Source: Ctena decussata
Taxonomy: Eukaryota; Mollusca; Bivalvia; Lucinida; Lucinidae
NCBI GenBank assembly: GCA_963989385.1
Contig: OZ022503.1
Coordinates: 71,522,123 to 71,586,122, forward strand
DNA: 64,000 bases
Reading direction: 5' to 3'
The translations under genes and the position numbers were made by a program. Numbering within the stretch: the stretch's first letter is position 1; every line of letters begins with the position of its first letter. Of this stretch, positions 22,701-34,049 are shown piece after piece. Under the pieces are notes generated by a model. The model was given only the letters and a program-made list of their open reading frames with translations. It was not told the origin of the DNA and did not search any database.

Positions 22701-22820
22701 TTATAACACTCTCTAATGTTGCCTTCTTACTTCAGCAATACAAATGTACAGAGAAATATTTACACTCTTCGACGATTTCCTTAGATGAACCTATACTGGG
22801 CTGACGTTGTTCATACATCC

Positions 22821-22982
22821 ACAAACAATATAGAGATCAAACATGGATTTTCATGCATTAACGTTTGCAAGGTCCCGAGGGAGATGTTGACAACCGAGGC
22901 CGAAGGCCGAGGTTTTCAACATCTCCCAATGGACCTGGCAAACGTTAATGCATTGGAAAAAATGTTTGATCGCTGTTATTGC
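22821..22982. repeat. Large hairpin, arms of about 75 bases
   Basis: GATCAAACATGG...ATGCATTAACGTTTGCAAGGTCC pairs with GGACCTGGCAAACGTTAATGCAT...AATGTTTGATC; inner GAGATGTTGACAACC pairs with GGTTTTCAACATCTC, around GAGGCCGAAGGCCGAGG. It has the form of a MITE and produces the open frame 22785-23378 by chance. Confidence 0.65.
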
Positions 22983-23225
22983 ACAAATTCAACGAAATAT
23001 TCGTTAAGATCTGCGAAAATACGGCACTATATTTTGTCACCGTTTCACAGCCAACGCGCCGGTGCATCTGTTTTTTTAATATCCGTCTTCCTGGTCCGAG
23101 AGCATCAAGCTGTTCAAAATGGATGCCATCATCTTATTCAACCTCAGTATTTGTGGAAAGAGTCCAAGATGGTCGTTGCAAATTCATCAACAAAAAGCAG
23201 ATACCTTGATCAAAGCAAAAATTTC

Positions 23226-25123
23226 GGCGCACCTCTGGTATACCGGGCGCATTTTATGACTAAAAAAGGCGCGCTTCGCGCGCATTATAGTGCGCGAAGC
23301 GCACCCAACGATGTCCGAAGGACGTCGCGTGCTTCGCACGCCAGACACTATATAGAGAGACACGCGACAGCGTGTTGATCTCCTTAAAAAGCCCATAAAA
23401 AGCAAAAATAACCCCAAAAATGAATTCTCCGAGCGTTTTTATGTTAATACCTTCGGTATCTAATACCGAAAGGTATTAACCGATTTTAAAAGATGAGAAG
23501 AATCCGTCCAGCGGTTTCGTGTTTAGAACGTCAGCTGTTTTTCTGAGATCACGTGACTTTGTTTTGACATGTGATCACATGTGACCAAACAAACCGTATT
23601 GATTGGTCGTGACGTATCTAAGTTGCAGACGCGCCATCTTGTAAACAAATACCTGTCAAATTACGATGTCACTTGTTTACGATGATATTTATGAAATAAC
23701 AAGGGATTCATACAATTTGATTTTGTGGTTACAAGATAAAGGATTAATTGGTAATTTCGGAGGAAACTGTGTTCGTTGTTTAGAGGGAAGAATTACATTA
23801 AAAAAGGACTCTAGTTACGGCAGAGAAGGTTTCGTTTGGCGATGCACAAAGAAGGAGTGCGGTTACAAAATATCAATTAGAGCTGGTAGTTGGTTTGAGA
23901 ATTCACATCTGACACTGCAGCAGGTAGTTAAATTGACTTATTACTGGGTGTATAAGACAAGGCAAGACACTGTTAGGCGTGAATTGAAAATTACTTGTGA
24001 AGAAACCCTAGTTGACTGGTACAATCTTTGCCGAGAAGTTTGCTCTGAGGTGATTGAAAAAGAAAATGTGAAGGTAGGAGGACCCGGAAAAGTTGTTGAA
24101 ATAGACGAAAGTAAATTTGGAAAGAGGAAGTATCACAAAGGCAGGAGAAAGGATGGTGTTTGGGTATTTGGTGGAATAGAGAGGGACACGAAGAATTGTT
24201 TTTTGACCAGTGTGGAGGACAGGAGCGCGGACACTTTAATACCTATTATAAAACAGCATGTTCTGCCAGGTACAACAATAATTTCGGACTGTTGGAAGGC
24301 ATATTCTAGGCTGACAGAGGAAGGGTATGATCATCAGACAGTAAATCATAGTAAAGAATTTGTTAATAAAGAAACAGGAGCCCATACGAACACGATCGAA
24401 AGTACTTGGCGAGCAGTCAAAACTTCTCTTCCAAAGCACGGAACTGTGAAAAGCCTGTATGACACGTATTTTGTGGAGTACATTTTCAGAAGAAGATACT
24501 TAAACAGTGCCTCAGACAGTTCCTCACCTTCCTGGACTGCGTAAAGAGAGTGTATGACCCCAGCACCTCAAAGAGACTTAACCCAATTCCCAGGCCAATA
24601 GTGAAACGAAAGGTTCCGAAAGAATCAGACACGGCATCAAAAAGACCAGCTCTCCTTCCATTGACTAACAACCTAAATATGTCAAGTGACGATGACTTTC
24701 AGTAAGGTAGGACTTAACAAATACTTGTATATTAGTTTCTGGGGGGCAAAGCCCCCCACACCCCCCACACTGTTCTGTTATTTTTTTATTTTATTTTTTT
24801 TTTTGCCTTCACTTTTCTAGACGAGAGGGGCGTCATGACGGAAGAAATAACCCATAACAGTGGTATTGTTTTTACTTTTATTTTCAAAATAGTAAAATAT
24901 CAATCTGTTTGCGATTAACTTTTTCGCAAAACGACGCAAAATAGTGCGAGAGAACTGCTAATTTCCCGTCGGAATTGCGTAGGTATGAAACCGGAGCCGC
25001 TCGCATTGAAATCCAATATGGCGGCCGCTCAGATTTGTTGACTGTTGCTAAGCGGCGACTGCGCAATCGCAATACCAATGAATAGAATAGAATAAAGTGC
25101 GCCCGGTAAACCAGAGACTAGCC
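23226..25123 (+). mobile_element. Merlin-type DNA transposon with 8-bp target duplication
   Basis: Outer ends are inverted: GGCGCACCTCTGGTATACCG on the left and, inverted, GGCTAGTCTCTGGTTTACCG on the right, 20 of the first 25 bases matching and similarity going on into GGGCGCA-TTTAT. AAAATTTC flanks both ends directly (23218-23225 and 25124-25131). Merlin elements are the eukaryotic relatives of IS1016/IS1595 (ISXO2-like) and make 8-9 bp duplications, so ends, duplication and transposase agree. A GC-rich palindromic patch (23269-23355, GCGCGCTTCGCGCGC...GCGCGAAGCGC) lies inside the left end. The perfect duplication points to a fairly recent insertion. Confidence 0.85.
23666..24544 (+). CDS. 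Merlin transposase (ISXO2-like DDE), C-terminus frameshifted
   Basis: The protein has 292 residues. The N-terminal zinc-binding part has C35-x2-C38 and C60-x4-C65. The ISXO2-like/DDE catalytic core has D147 (VEIDESKFGKRKYHKGR), D208 (IISDCWKAY) and E245 (HTNTIESTWRAVK); spacing and motifs fit the Merlin/IS1595 group. It would cut and paste the element at its inverted ends. At about 24500-24506 the frame appears to slip by one base: the +1 frame goes on with family-like QFLTFLDCVKRVYDP and a basic tail to TAA at 24703-24705, whereas the open frame ends early. The catalytic triad is unaffected. No introns are evident. Confidence 0.85.
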   Translation: MSLVYDDIYEITRDSYNLILWLQDKGLIGNFGGNCVRCLEGRITLKKDSSYGREGFVWRCTKKECGYKISIRAGSWFENSHLTLQQVVKLTYYWVYKTRQDTVRRELKITCEETLVDWYNLCREVCSEVIEKENVKVGGPGKVVEIDESKFGKRKYHKGRRKDGVWVFGGIERDTKNCFLTSVEDRSADTLIPIIKQHVLPGTTIISDCWKAYSRLTEEGYDHQTVNHSKEFVNKETGAHTNTIESTWRAVKTSLPKHGTVKSLYDTYFVEYIFRRRYLNSASDSSSPSWTA

Positions 25124-25873
25124 AAAATTTCCATACAGAACATGCCTGGCACATTCATGCACCATCCTGCAATTCTTGATCGCTGAAAGCTCAGGATGCA
25201 TGTTTTCTTTAACACTTATTTACTCTCCGTTTTGCATCGTGAGAATGAAGACAACATGGCTTTGAAATCCGTGTCAGTACTTTATGACGCAATAAGAGTG
25301 CAAAGTATGATGACGTCACAAGAATACATAGGTAGCACGCGACCAATTATATTGTTAATTAACCGAAAGGGGAGAGGCGCACCACCAATTTTTATAATTC
25401 GACCGAAACGGGAGAGACAAAGGTGCATGGCGGTTTTTAGTGGCCCGGCACAAGCATAATGAAAGATCTGTCATCGTGTTTTAACAGCGCGTGAAATCCA
25501 TTGTTGAAACACGGCTTTTGCCTGTTGATGCACGGCTGTTAATACCTCTCGACACTGCTTTTTATGCAATAACACACATTCATGCAATCTTACGCGTACG
25601 CAACGTCACGGATAATTCAGATAGATGATTGGCCGACGTAACGTTTGATATATCCAAGATAATGTGGTCTTCTACTCCTTGCTGCCACTAAGCGATGGGA
25701 AATCTATACCTTTTACTGTAAACTACTTACATTTGGCGCTAATTTGATGGCGCTGCTAATACGAACACAGCAAAATCAAAATGTTTTGAATAACTTTATA
25801 GAGAAGGACATCAAGTGTAAGCACACCAATATGCCATCTTCATGAAGCCGCTAAAATTTGATACCTAATATTT

Positions 25874-26114
25874 GAGCCGCGACACAACAAAACCAGCAAA
25901 AATGACATGTGCGCCGAGCGAGGACTAAGAATAGCCTGGGTAGCTGCCCAGTCTGATCAGAATCTTGGCTTTGCGCTAAAAGGGTAGCTAAGGGTCTAAG
26001 CTTTATCCATGCCGACAGTGACACCTCTGATCAAACTGAGCAGATGCCCATATTGATCTGAGTCTTCACTGGGCGCACATGCCACTTTGTTGGTTTTGTC
26101 GTGTCGCGCTGTTC
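25874..26114. mobile_element. Palindromic MITE family P, copy 4
   Basis: Starts GAGCCGCGACACAACAAAAC and ends near GTCGTGTCGCGCTGTTC with a mutated right end. The arm sequence is diverged (GACATGTGCGCCGAGCGAGG), like copy 5, suggesting a subfamily. Confidence 0.75.
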
Positions 26115-26122
26115 ATATTTCA

Positions 26123-26205
26123 ATGGGAAAGAGCTGTTAATTCGGTTTGCCGTGCGCGTCTTTCGTAAACTTTTGTCAGTGTTTGTATGTGTGCTTCTTT
26201 CCCTT
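26123..26205. repeat. Dispersed repeat pair, member 1
   Basis: GGGAAAGAGCTG-T-ATTCGGTTTGCCGT...GTCTTTCGT...GTGTGCTTCTT recurs at 48354-48436 with about 80% identity by eye. The nature of the unit is unknown. Confidence 0.45.
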
Positions 26206-26498
26206 TTGGTTTTAAGAGCGGCAATTGGGATCTACTTGTATTAATTCCTGATCAATGCCTAGCATTTTACTCCGTTGTACCTAATCACAGTGCTTTTGTA
26301 TAGAGCATTTGTCTAGCATTATTTATGTTAGAACTCGAAACTTTAAAGTCAGCTTCTAACTTAAGGCGTATTAAGCTTAGGACAGTTTCCATTTAGAGAA
26401 GTAATACCTGTCTGGAAGCTCTTATAACAATGGTATTGCTGTTGTTTATAACCTACATCGGCGGTACTGTGCTAAACAATAACTGCGAGCCTTATTTA

Positions 26499-26752
26499 GA
26501 CCGCGACACAATAAAACCACCAAAATGGCATGTGGACCTAGCGAAGACTTAGATCAGCCTGGGCAGGCACCCAGTCTGATCAGCGTCTTTGCTTTCGGTA
26601 AGGAGGTAGCTTAGTCCCTTAGCTAGCTTAGTCCCTTAGCTACCTTTTAAGCGCAAAGCAAAGACTCTGATCAGGCTAGGCGGCGGTCCAGGCTGATCTG
26701 ATGCGTCGCTGGGCGCACATACCACTTTGCTGGTTTTGATATGTCACGGCTC
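26499..26752. mobile_element. Palindromic MITE family P, copy 5
   Basis: Starts GACCGCGACACAATAAAACC and ends ATATGTCACGGCTC. It contains a short internal duplication of TAGCTTAGTCCCTTAGCTA. It shares the GGCATGTGG variant arm with copy 4. Confidence 0.75.
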
Positions 26753-26889
26753 ATTTGTAGACAGAAAAACACGACATATTACCGAATATCAGATTGCTAA
26801 GATAGGACCGAAAGCGATTTTATCTGCGATTGGTTTGACGTAACAGACAGAAATGGAAAACGAAGGGTTATTACTAGTCATACCTCTTA

Positions 26890-27580
26890 ATTTTTTCAAT
26901 GTTAATGAAAAAAAAAGCCTATAATGAAATACTAATGCCCTTGAGTGGAGCTCTTTGCAAAGCAGGCGCCAACAAACATAAATTTATAATTCTCTATAAA
27001 ATTCTTAACGGCCTCGCACCTGAATTTTTGCAAAGCATTGTTCCTCTGCTTGTACAAAATACAACATATTACAATCTCAGAAATTCTAATAATCTTCGTA
27101 GCATCCACGCTAATACAAATCTTTTCTATAACTCTTTCTTCCCTTCTACCATTCGCGCCTGGAATGACCTTTCTGAAGATATTCAGAACTCATGGTTCAA
27201 CTCACCATCTGTGGCATCTTATAAAAATCGTTTACACCACCCAAATACTTCAACGCTGGTTCCAGAATGGAACCGATACTTCATGCACGAATACGAATGG
27301 AATGTAGTGCTCTCAATGCACACCTGTACAGAAAAAAATATTGTCTCTAGACCCTCATGCTGATGTGTGGAATTCGAAAGTGCGTATCATTTCTTTTTCA
27401 AATGTCCAAACTACTTCGATGTAAGAGACATGTACCTACCGAGTAATGTAAACGACCATAAAACTCACCAGGTACTTAACGGAAAGGCGGGCGTTCCTAT
27501 TACTGAAAACCAACGCTTGATTTTGCAAGTACGTGATTTTATAACTCATTCGAGAAGGTTTCTATAGTGACAACGGCACA
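26890..27580 (+). mobile_element. LINE C-terminal relic of CR1/L2-like type
   Basis: The frame 26899-27363 gives KFIILYKILNGLAPEFLQ...YNLRNSNN...NSFFPSTIRAWNDLSEDI and continues after a stop and shift at 27367 with ESAYHFFFKCPNYFDVRDMYLP. These blocks (YKI-NGLAP, YNLRN, SFFPS-I-WN-L, E--YHFFF-CP-Y---R) are the conserved end of CR1/L2-like non-LTR reverse transcriptases. The reverse-transcriptase core is absent: a 5'-truncated copy, as usual for LINEs. Confidence 0.75.
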
Positions 27581-28836
27581 GCTTTCACCAAAATGTAGAT
27601 CTAAGCTGGTTGCATCAGGGGTGGCGAGGACTCTTCCAACAGTGAATAGAGTTGTATTTATTTTCTTTTAAGACAACCATATTGGCTGTACGCTCCTCTA
27701 ATCTTTTCACCAGTGCACGAAACAGATATCTTTTCTGTTTTAATTTGAAAAGTTTCATTTATTTTAATTCTGTTTTGTGATGTAATAAGACAGTGCGGTC
27801 GTTCTGTCATACTGTTATTTTAAAATTATTATTATTATTAATTATCATATATTTGTTGTGCTACGGTAGACAGATGTATCTCATGATGCCAGCATGGCAA
27901 GGGCTGCTAGCTTACCTGCCCAAGCTCCAGGGGAAAGGCTTGTCTGTACATTGGTCACTCTACATGTCCCTGGGCATCCGGTCCCCGTGGAGTTTCATGA
28001 CACAAAGAGCTGCGAGGAGTAATTGCTGGCTACGGATATATAGTACAATTATCTTAATAGCAGTCACGTTCAGATATTTTTGTCTATGCATGTCTGCTCA
28101 TGTGTACTGGAGTGTACACATGTGCGTGCATATGTTTGAGTGCACACAAGTATGTGACTATGAGGGTGCTATATATGTAGTGAGAATATACATGTATGTG
28201 TTTAAATAAATAAATAAGTAACTATTTTTATTATTTTTTTTTCTGTATTGTTTTTCCTTCTTGCACCTGATTTACTTGTTTTTTGTCCATCATTCACGTA
28301 TGTTGCTTGTGTTCATATTAATTCAGGAAATTGTTTAAATAACCTTTAGCTTTCTGTCAGATCCTGCACCAAATAATATAATGTACAGCTGTATAGCAAT
28401 CTACTGAATAAGATATTGTTTAACCCAATGGAGAACGACGTCCATGGCTAGATCAACGGAATTGTCTTGGGGAAAACAGAAAATTATTTGACAGATATTT
28501 TTTTCTAGTACATTTATTCTGTGTACATTCATATGTGAATGTTTGCTCAAATCTCTGTCGAAAGACTTAATTTTTTCACGGTATTGACAAAATATTGACA
28601 ACTCTCCCCAGCGCAAATATACTACTATACCGTGGTCATGCTGTGTACATGTTGTATCTTATCGTTCACAGAAGTGTGTTCCACTGTTTGATTGTAATGA
28701 TATTTCGAAGGAGCTACTGTTAAAGGGAAATTGTAGTTGCTGCGAGTTGGATGGATCCTACAACTGATAATTATTATTTTGTTGTTTTTATCACAACTAG
28801 GTCAGTTCCCTTAACTCGGTCCTCGAGACCACATGT
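27581..28836. other. Intronic, no gene recognised
   Basis: Open frames here (27793-28209, 28401-28616) lack any recognisable domain; the first ends in a TG-rich microsatellite-like region near 28090-28200. Otherwise unremarkable AT-rich sequence. Confidence 0.4.
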
Positions 28837-29072
28837 GAGCCGCGACACGACAAAACCAACAATGTGGTTGTGCGGCCAGCGCAGACTCAGATCAGCCTGG
28901 ACATCCGCCCAGTCTAATCAGAGTCTTCGCTGGCCGCATGGAGGTAGCTTAGACCCTTAACTACCCTTTAAGCGCTTAGCGAAGAATCTGATTGGACTGT
29001 GCTGATACCCGGGATGATCTGAGTCTGCGCTGGGCGCACAACCACATTGTTGGTTTTCTCGTGTCGCGGCTC
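28837..29072. mobile_element. Palindromic MITE family P, copy 6
   Basis: Starts GAGCCGCGACACGACAAAAC and ends TCTCGTGTCGCGGCTC, with full arms. Confidence 0.88.
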
Positions 29073-29350
29073 ATATATGCTAAGGCACAATGGAACATTA
29101 GCTTTGTGCGAACGCAGAAACGTCTAATTCCAACATAGAAGAAGAAAATATTTATGCACAGTATCAGTACGCCGGAAAACTAAGCCGCGTTTATTTTTTT
29201 GCGACCTGAGACTGTGGACATACTAAAGAATATTGACACAAACAAAGGTTATCTAAATTTATACTGTGGTCAGAAGATCGTCATGCTCTCCAGTGGCTGC
29301 TGACGTCATGAATCATTTAGTTGCATGAGCTTCAATAAATACTCGTTATT

Positions 29351-29520
29351 ATCCTATCTCAAAGGCATGCGCTCTTTCTTCCATCTCTGCTGTCAAGGTC
29401 CACAGGCGCACAGAAACATGGAAATGACAAGAGTACGCACCAGTTTCACTTTCTAAATAAGAGACATGCTGCTTTTTTCCAAACTGGCTTCGGCTTTTTT
29501 TAGGCTAGGGCGACTTGTAT
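29351..29520 (-). mobile_element. LINE RT relic, copy 3 (short fragment)
   Basis: CTCAAAGGCATGCGCTCTTTC, GCTGTCAAGGTCCACAGGC and ACATGGAAATGACAAGAG match the antisense of the LINE segment at 18970-19130. Its right end abuts the MITE at 29524. Confidence 0.65.
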
Positions 29521-29523
29521 ATA

Positions 29524-29701
29524 CAGTCAAACCTGTCTTAAGGGGTCACCCAAGGGAAGGACAAAAATTGGCTGCTTAAGACAGGTGGCCCCTTAATACA
29601 GATTCATTTGCACTGAATTTTGGTTCAAGGGACCCAGAAAATAAGACTGCTTAAGACAGGTGATCCCTTAATAGAGGTGACCACATAAGCAGGTTTGACT
29701 G
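29524..29701. mobile_element. MITE with TA duplication (CAGTCAAACCTG ends)
   Basis: CAGTCAAACCTG and CAGGTTTGACTG are perfect inverted ends, with TA on both sides (29522-29523 and 29702-29703). Inside, GCTTAAGACAGGTG-CCCTTAAT is repeated twice. Typical of a Tc1/mariner-mobilised MITE. Confidence 0.8.
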
Positions 29702-30314
29702 TAGTCTTTGACAGAACAACATTTATGTATGCATCTGCTCTGTTCTGTTACATGAATTCTTTCAGTGCTGGAATGCCTCTTCTCAGAGTTTAACAAATAG
29801 AAAAAGAAAAAAGAAAAAGAAATGAATAAAATGATGATCCTCCAACCGAACCATGCGGATAGTTTAGGGGTTGATATTTGGCTTTATAGTTTGAGACGAA
29901 ATCAGTTGAGTCAGCCGGTGGATAGTTGGGCATTCCTTCTTTCTACGTCAACTTAGTAACGGTACTACCCTTTTATAATGTTCGTAGTGAGCAGCAAAAC
30001 AAAGCTTTGTACAACCGATACTCGAACAATGTTACCTACTCAGGCTTTTTATTATAGTCCGATAAGGAATAAGAGTCCAGTAAAATTTGCATGAGAGACG
30101 TTGCAAAAGTCTGATGTCTCAAAGAACCCCCACTCTAATATGAGTGAATGCCGCACAGTCCAGAATGAAATGTTTCACAGATTCTTTCTTCTCTTGACAC
30201 AAGACTCATGCTGGACCAATATGTTTTGGTTGACTCTAAAAAAACCTGCCCCACGGTAGTTGAAATTTTGCAGTGAAAGAAACATGTAGAGGCGTGCGCC
30301 GGGGCGGAAGTGGG

Positions 30315-30355
30315 AGAGTTGGGTGGGGGGTGGGGGGTGGGGGGGGGGGGAGTGG
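30315..30355. repeat. G-rich tract
   Basis: GGGTGGGGGGTGGGGGGTGG followed by more than ten G. The proline-rich minus-strand frames over it are artefacts. Confidence 0.75.
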
Positions 30356-30622
30356 GTAGCACGCGTACATGTTAATAGGTAATTCGAATATTTCCGGTCG
30401 TTGTTTTTGTCTCCTATTAAGAGTATGACATTTATACGAGGATAAAATCATAAAAGCCTCAATAATTCTTAAATGGCAAGGCATATCAATTGAAATAATC
30501 ATGAACTGAGCCGTATCGTGGGAAAACCTGTCTTGGTATGCGCAAATCCTGGAATGCCCACTGCAAAGATGCTCTGACCACACTGCTTAAGTGTTTAGGC
30601 AGATTTGAACATGTAGGGGTGA

Positions 30623-30735
30623 TACCCAGAGGCACACAACATTAAATCAACTTTAAAGCGATGTTGATTCAACGTTGAATCAACAATGAATCAAAGTTTA
30701 ATTAGTGTTGATTGAACGTTGTGTGTCTAGTGGGT
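30623..30735. mobile_element. Small palindromic repeat (GTTGATTCAAC family), copy 2
   Basis: The ends are ACCCAGAGGCACACAAC and GTTGTGTGTCTAGTGGGT; the core has GTTGATTCAACGTTGAATCA. Confidence 0.65.
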
Positions 30736-31331
30736 ATATGCTCTCGTACAGTGAGAATAATCCTCACCAAACGCTGTGCATCCGTGACTTACAACACCTT
30801 CGTTCATGTGTAAATTCATGAACTGTTTATGTAAACAGAAAAGGCTGTGGTCCAACTGCGCAGATGCACAATTTAGTCTAGGTCTGTGTTTTTTGCATAA
30901 GCGCTAAAAACCTTTACATATGTCGTTGCTGCCTCATCATTTCTAACCAAATACTGGGATAACGAGAGGAGGAATTCTTCCATTTACTTTTCACCGCCCT
31001 TCTAAAAACGGGTCAACTCATAAAAGAGAGAATGTGCTACTCTATGACTTTTATTTCTTTTTAATAAAAATAGAACATGCTGGAAGAGCTTCGTCCTCAT
31101 GGGAGACAAACGCATGGTTACAAAAGTTGTTCCCCTTTGTAAAAATGAGGAAAGCATGGAAATGTACTTATAAAAGTAGGAATTTTGTGCCTTTTTGACT
31201 CTTTTGTCAATGGATGTTTAAAAATTTTGTGTCATTTGTAAAAATGGCAGATATCTTGGCGGTGACAATCGCAGACAGTTGAATAGATTCTGCACTATGA
31301 AACTGTAACTAGTTTCTATTAGGCTTTAATT

Positions 31332-31566
31332 GAGCCGCGACGTGAGAAAACAAACAAAGTGGTTGTGCGCCCAGCACAGACTCATATCAGCCTGGCATCC
31401 GCCTAATCCACTCAGACTTTTCGCTAAACGCTTAAAGGGTAGCTAAGGGTCTAAGCTACCTCCATGCGGACAGCGAAGACTCTGATCAGACTGGGCGGAT
31501 GCCCAGGCTGATCTGAGTCTGCGCTGGGCGCACAACCACTTTGTTGGTTTTCTCACGTTGCGGCTC
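31332..31566. mobile_element. Palindromic MITE family P, copy 7
   Basis: Starts GAGCCGCGACGTGAGAAAAC and ends CTCACGTTGCGGCTC. The centre is in the opposite orientation to copies 1-3 (GCTTAAAGGGTAGCTAAGGG first). Confidence 0.87.
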
Positions 31567-32605
31567 AATTAGTCATCGGAAGAAGGCGCCTAAAAGCTAG
31601 TTGTTATTGGATCATTTTGTAAAAAATGCCGAATACGCTTAAGGTGTACGGTACACCTTAATCGGTCCTAATCAGTTGATTAGTATCTGTACTTTAAAAG
31701 ATCATAGAAAATCATAAGTAACTATGTATAGTTTCCGTTAGTCTATGATTAATCAATGGGAAATGGCGTCTACACTTGAAGATAAGCTTGCTGTCTATTC
31801 CCATCGAATTCTTGTTTGTTATACGAAATTTATAATTTTTTGTTTAAAACTGAAAACTGCAAAACAGCTCTCTGTCTACTTTGGATCTACACTGTTTGTC
31901 TGTACGGGGTTTTCTAAAAATTATGGTAAGCCGGATTGTCCCTCAAAGAAAAAGTCACAAACAGACTCGTTAAAGTATAAGCCGAGCATACCCTGTTCCA
32001 GCAGCATTACTTAATAGCCCATTAAAGCAAGGCTCATTAGCAAACGTCGTATAGTTCAATGTCAGAGAGACATTCAGTCTAGTATCGGGATAATGTCTAT
32101 ACGCAACAATATAGTGAACGAGCCATATTCGTCATTCATACTAACAACTTACTTTATCTTTTAGACAATACTGGTGCCATACGAAAGTGAAACTGAATAA
32201 AAAGTTCCAGTGAATTTTGGTTAGAGGGTTAAGGATGTGTGTGGTGGTGGTGGTGGGTAGGGGGGAGGGGGGGGGGGGGGGTGAAGGTGGAAGGGGAATG
32301 TAAATCGGGAGCGGGAAATGGGTCGGGGTTGCTATATTTGGAGTTTTGGCTTAAAAAAGTCAGAAGATGTGCTCCTGACAAATTAAAAACTAAAGGAAAC
32401 TATTTGTAGTTACATTTGAAATTTCAAATACTTTCCAATTTGCAAAAAAAGAGGCATTCCTTTTTCGTTCTAGACAGAAAATTACACAGTTTATAGCTTA
32501 TATCGTCTTATAAGTGCAGGAAGTTGCTGCCTACAATTAAATTTATAGAGCACTTAGCACCTTATTGAACCCATGAGAATAATTATATGGTATGCGTTAT
32601 TCTAG
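31567..32605. other. Intronic, G-rich tract near 32240-32285, no gene
   Basis: (GGT)n and a run of more than 15 G lie at about 32240-32281. A small palindrome, TTAAGGTGTACGGTACACCTTAA, lies at 31639-31661. Nothing else is recognised. Confidence 0.45.
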
Positions 32606-32610
32606 CCTAA

Positions 32611-32825
32611 AGGGTCAAGTCAGATAAATTCGGACAGCAGGTAAATTCGGACAGTGACAGTGTTTCCTTTATATGTCAGTTGTTTGGAATTAAAACAAAA
32701 TTAACTAGGCAAAACAGTAAAAATCCCGATGAGGCGGCTCATTTTGTGCCTTCTCGTCTGAATCTTCACTGTTTGCAATGATATGTCCGAAGTTGCATTC
32801 TGTCCGAAGTTACCCGACTGAACCC
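32611..32825. mobile_element. MITE family Q, copy 2
   Basis: Left AAGGGTCAAGTCAGATAAAT (mutated end), GGACAGCAGGTAAATTCGGA; right TGTCCGAAGTTACCCGACTG. Flanked by TA (TA at about 32608 and at 32826-32827). Orientation is opposite to copy 1. Confidence 0.68.
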
Positions 32826-32997
32826 TATTTATTTTTGTTCAGAAATTGTAACGCCTAGCACTGCACATAATCCATTACAAATTACTGTCTTATGATTTAA
32901 TCCTTAAACTGACATTTGGCTTTGAAAGAGGCCACGACAAATGTATAAGTTACTGGTATTTCAATAAACATTTGATAACCTTCAAGAATAACTTTAA

Positions 32998-33195
32998 CTC
33001 TTTAAGCACCAAAAAGCAGACGACAAATTTTACGTCTGCAAAAGAAAAAATGCCCTGTCCAAGACATTTCATATACAGGATTCAAAGACTAGAGGGCAAA
33101 CAGTGTAGATCCACATGAGGCGGCTCATTATGAGCCGTCTCATCAGGATCTACGCTGTTTGCAAGTTATGAAATTCGTTACTAGTGCTTAAAGAG
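32998..33195. mobile_element. Short element with TTAA flanks (CTCTTTAAGCAC ends)
   Basis: CTCTTTAAGCAC and GTGCTTAAAGAG are exact inverted ends, both flanked by TTAA (32994-32997 and 33196-33199). The interior holds a hairpin, GTAGATCC-ACATGAGGCGGCTCA pairing with TGAGCCGTCTCAT-GGATCTAC. TTAA duplication suggests piggyBac-type mobilisation. Confidence 0.65.
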
Positions 33196-33218
33196 TTAAG
33201 ATAACTGGGTACACTTTC

Positions 33219-33250
33219 AGGGGGGGGGGGGGGGGGGGAGGTGAGGGGGA
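33219..33250. repeat. Poly-G tract
   Basis: A run of about 20 G followed by G-rich sequence. Confidence 0.75.
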
Positions 33251-33852
33251 GAAATCTACCCATTTCATTTTTTGCCGTCTTTTCCAATGGAGATAACTAT
33301 TTCCTCCAGATAGGAGCAATTCTGTCTTTGAAGGGTAAATCCCATTTTGGAAAGATTCTTCGCCCGAGGAAGCAAACATGAAGCCACAAAAATTGTTTCC
33401 CATTGTAAAATGGCGGAAAATATAGCGGTGTATCCAGTTGTTTGATCTTTAAAATGATTTGAAGAGTCCGAATTATTGTCTGGCGGTGTTTCAGAAAATT
33501 GCTGGCCGAAGCACGTGAAAATTGTAGACGCAAGATCAAGCCATTAGTGTCCTTCTGTCGCATCGTTTTGAAATACTGCTGTAACTATTTGCAAGATTGA
33601 TTTGTTTTGGAAAGTACATTTTAATTCAAATGTCGTAGTACAGTAATTATGCAGTATTGTGCGTTGTATATTTGTGCTCATTAAATCGTTTTTAAGATGG
33701 AAGCAATTGACAGTCGGTTTGTAAAAAAAATAATTTAATTAGTAATAATTGACTTAGTGTTTGCCCACGTGTCAGCCAATCAAACGATGCCGACTTACAG
33801 CTACTACGCGTAACCCCGTATTTCTTGGGTACTAGGATGGTTGCTTCCCATC

Positions 33853-33915
33853 CAAAACAAACCCCAAAGTCTAGATCCGTCTTATAAGACGGATCTAGAT
33901 TTTTGGAGTTGTTTT
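33853..33915. repeat. Hairpin (TCTAGATCCGTCTTATAAGA core)
   Basis: AAAACAA-CCCCAAA-TCTAGATCCGTCTTA pairs with TAAGACGGATCTAGATTTTTGGAGTTGTTTT, about 30 bp per arm with almost no loop. Confidence 0.65.
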
Positions 33916-34049
33916 GGAACAGGAAAAATTATTTTATAGCTGAATTACACGAGACTGGTTTACATAATGGCGGTAATTTTGGAAGGGAAAACTCCCGTCT
34001 AATACCCGAAAAGACGCGGTAGTTAATAACTGAGCTACTAAAAATAATT

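Noticed and set aside
22785..23378. 197-residue frame
   Set aside because: It runs through a hairpin repeat and into the left end of the Merlin element; composition is not protein-like.
23666..24544. ISXO2-like transposase as bacterial contamination
   Set aside because: It sits inside inverted ends with an 8-bp target duplication in animal intron sequence; Merlin is the known eukaryotic relative.
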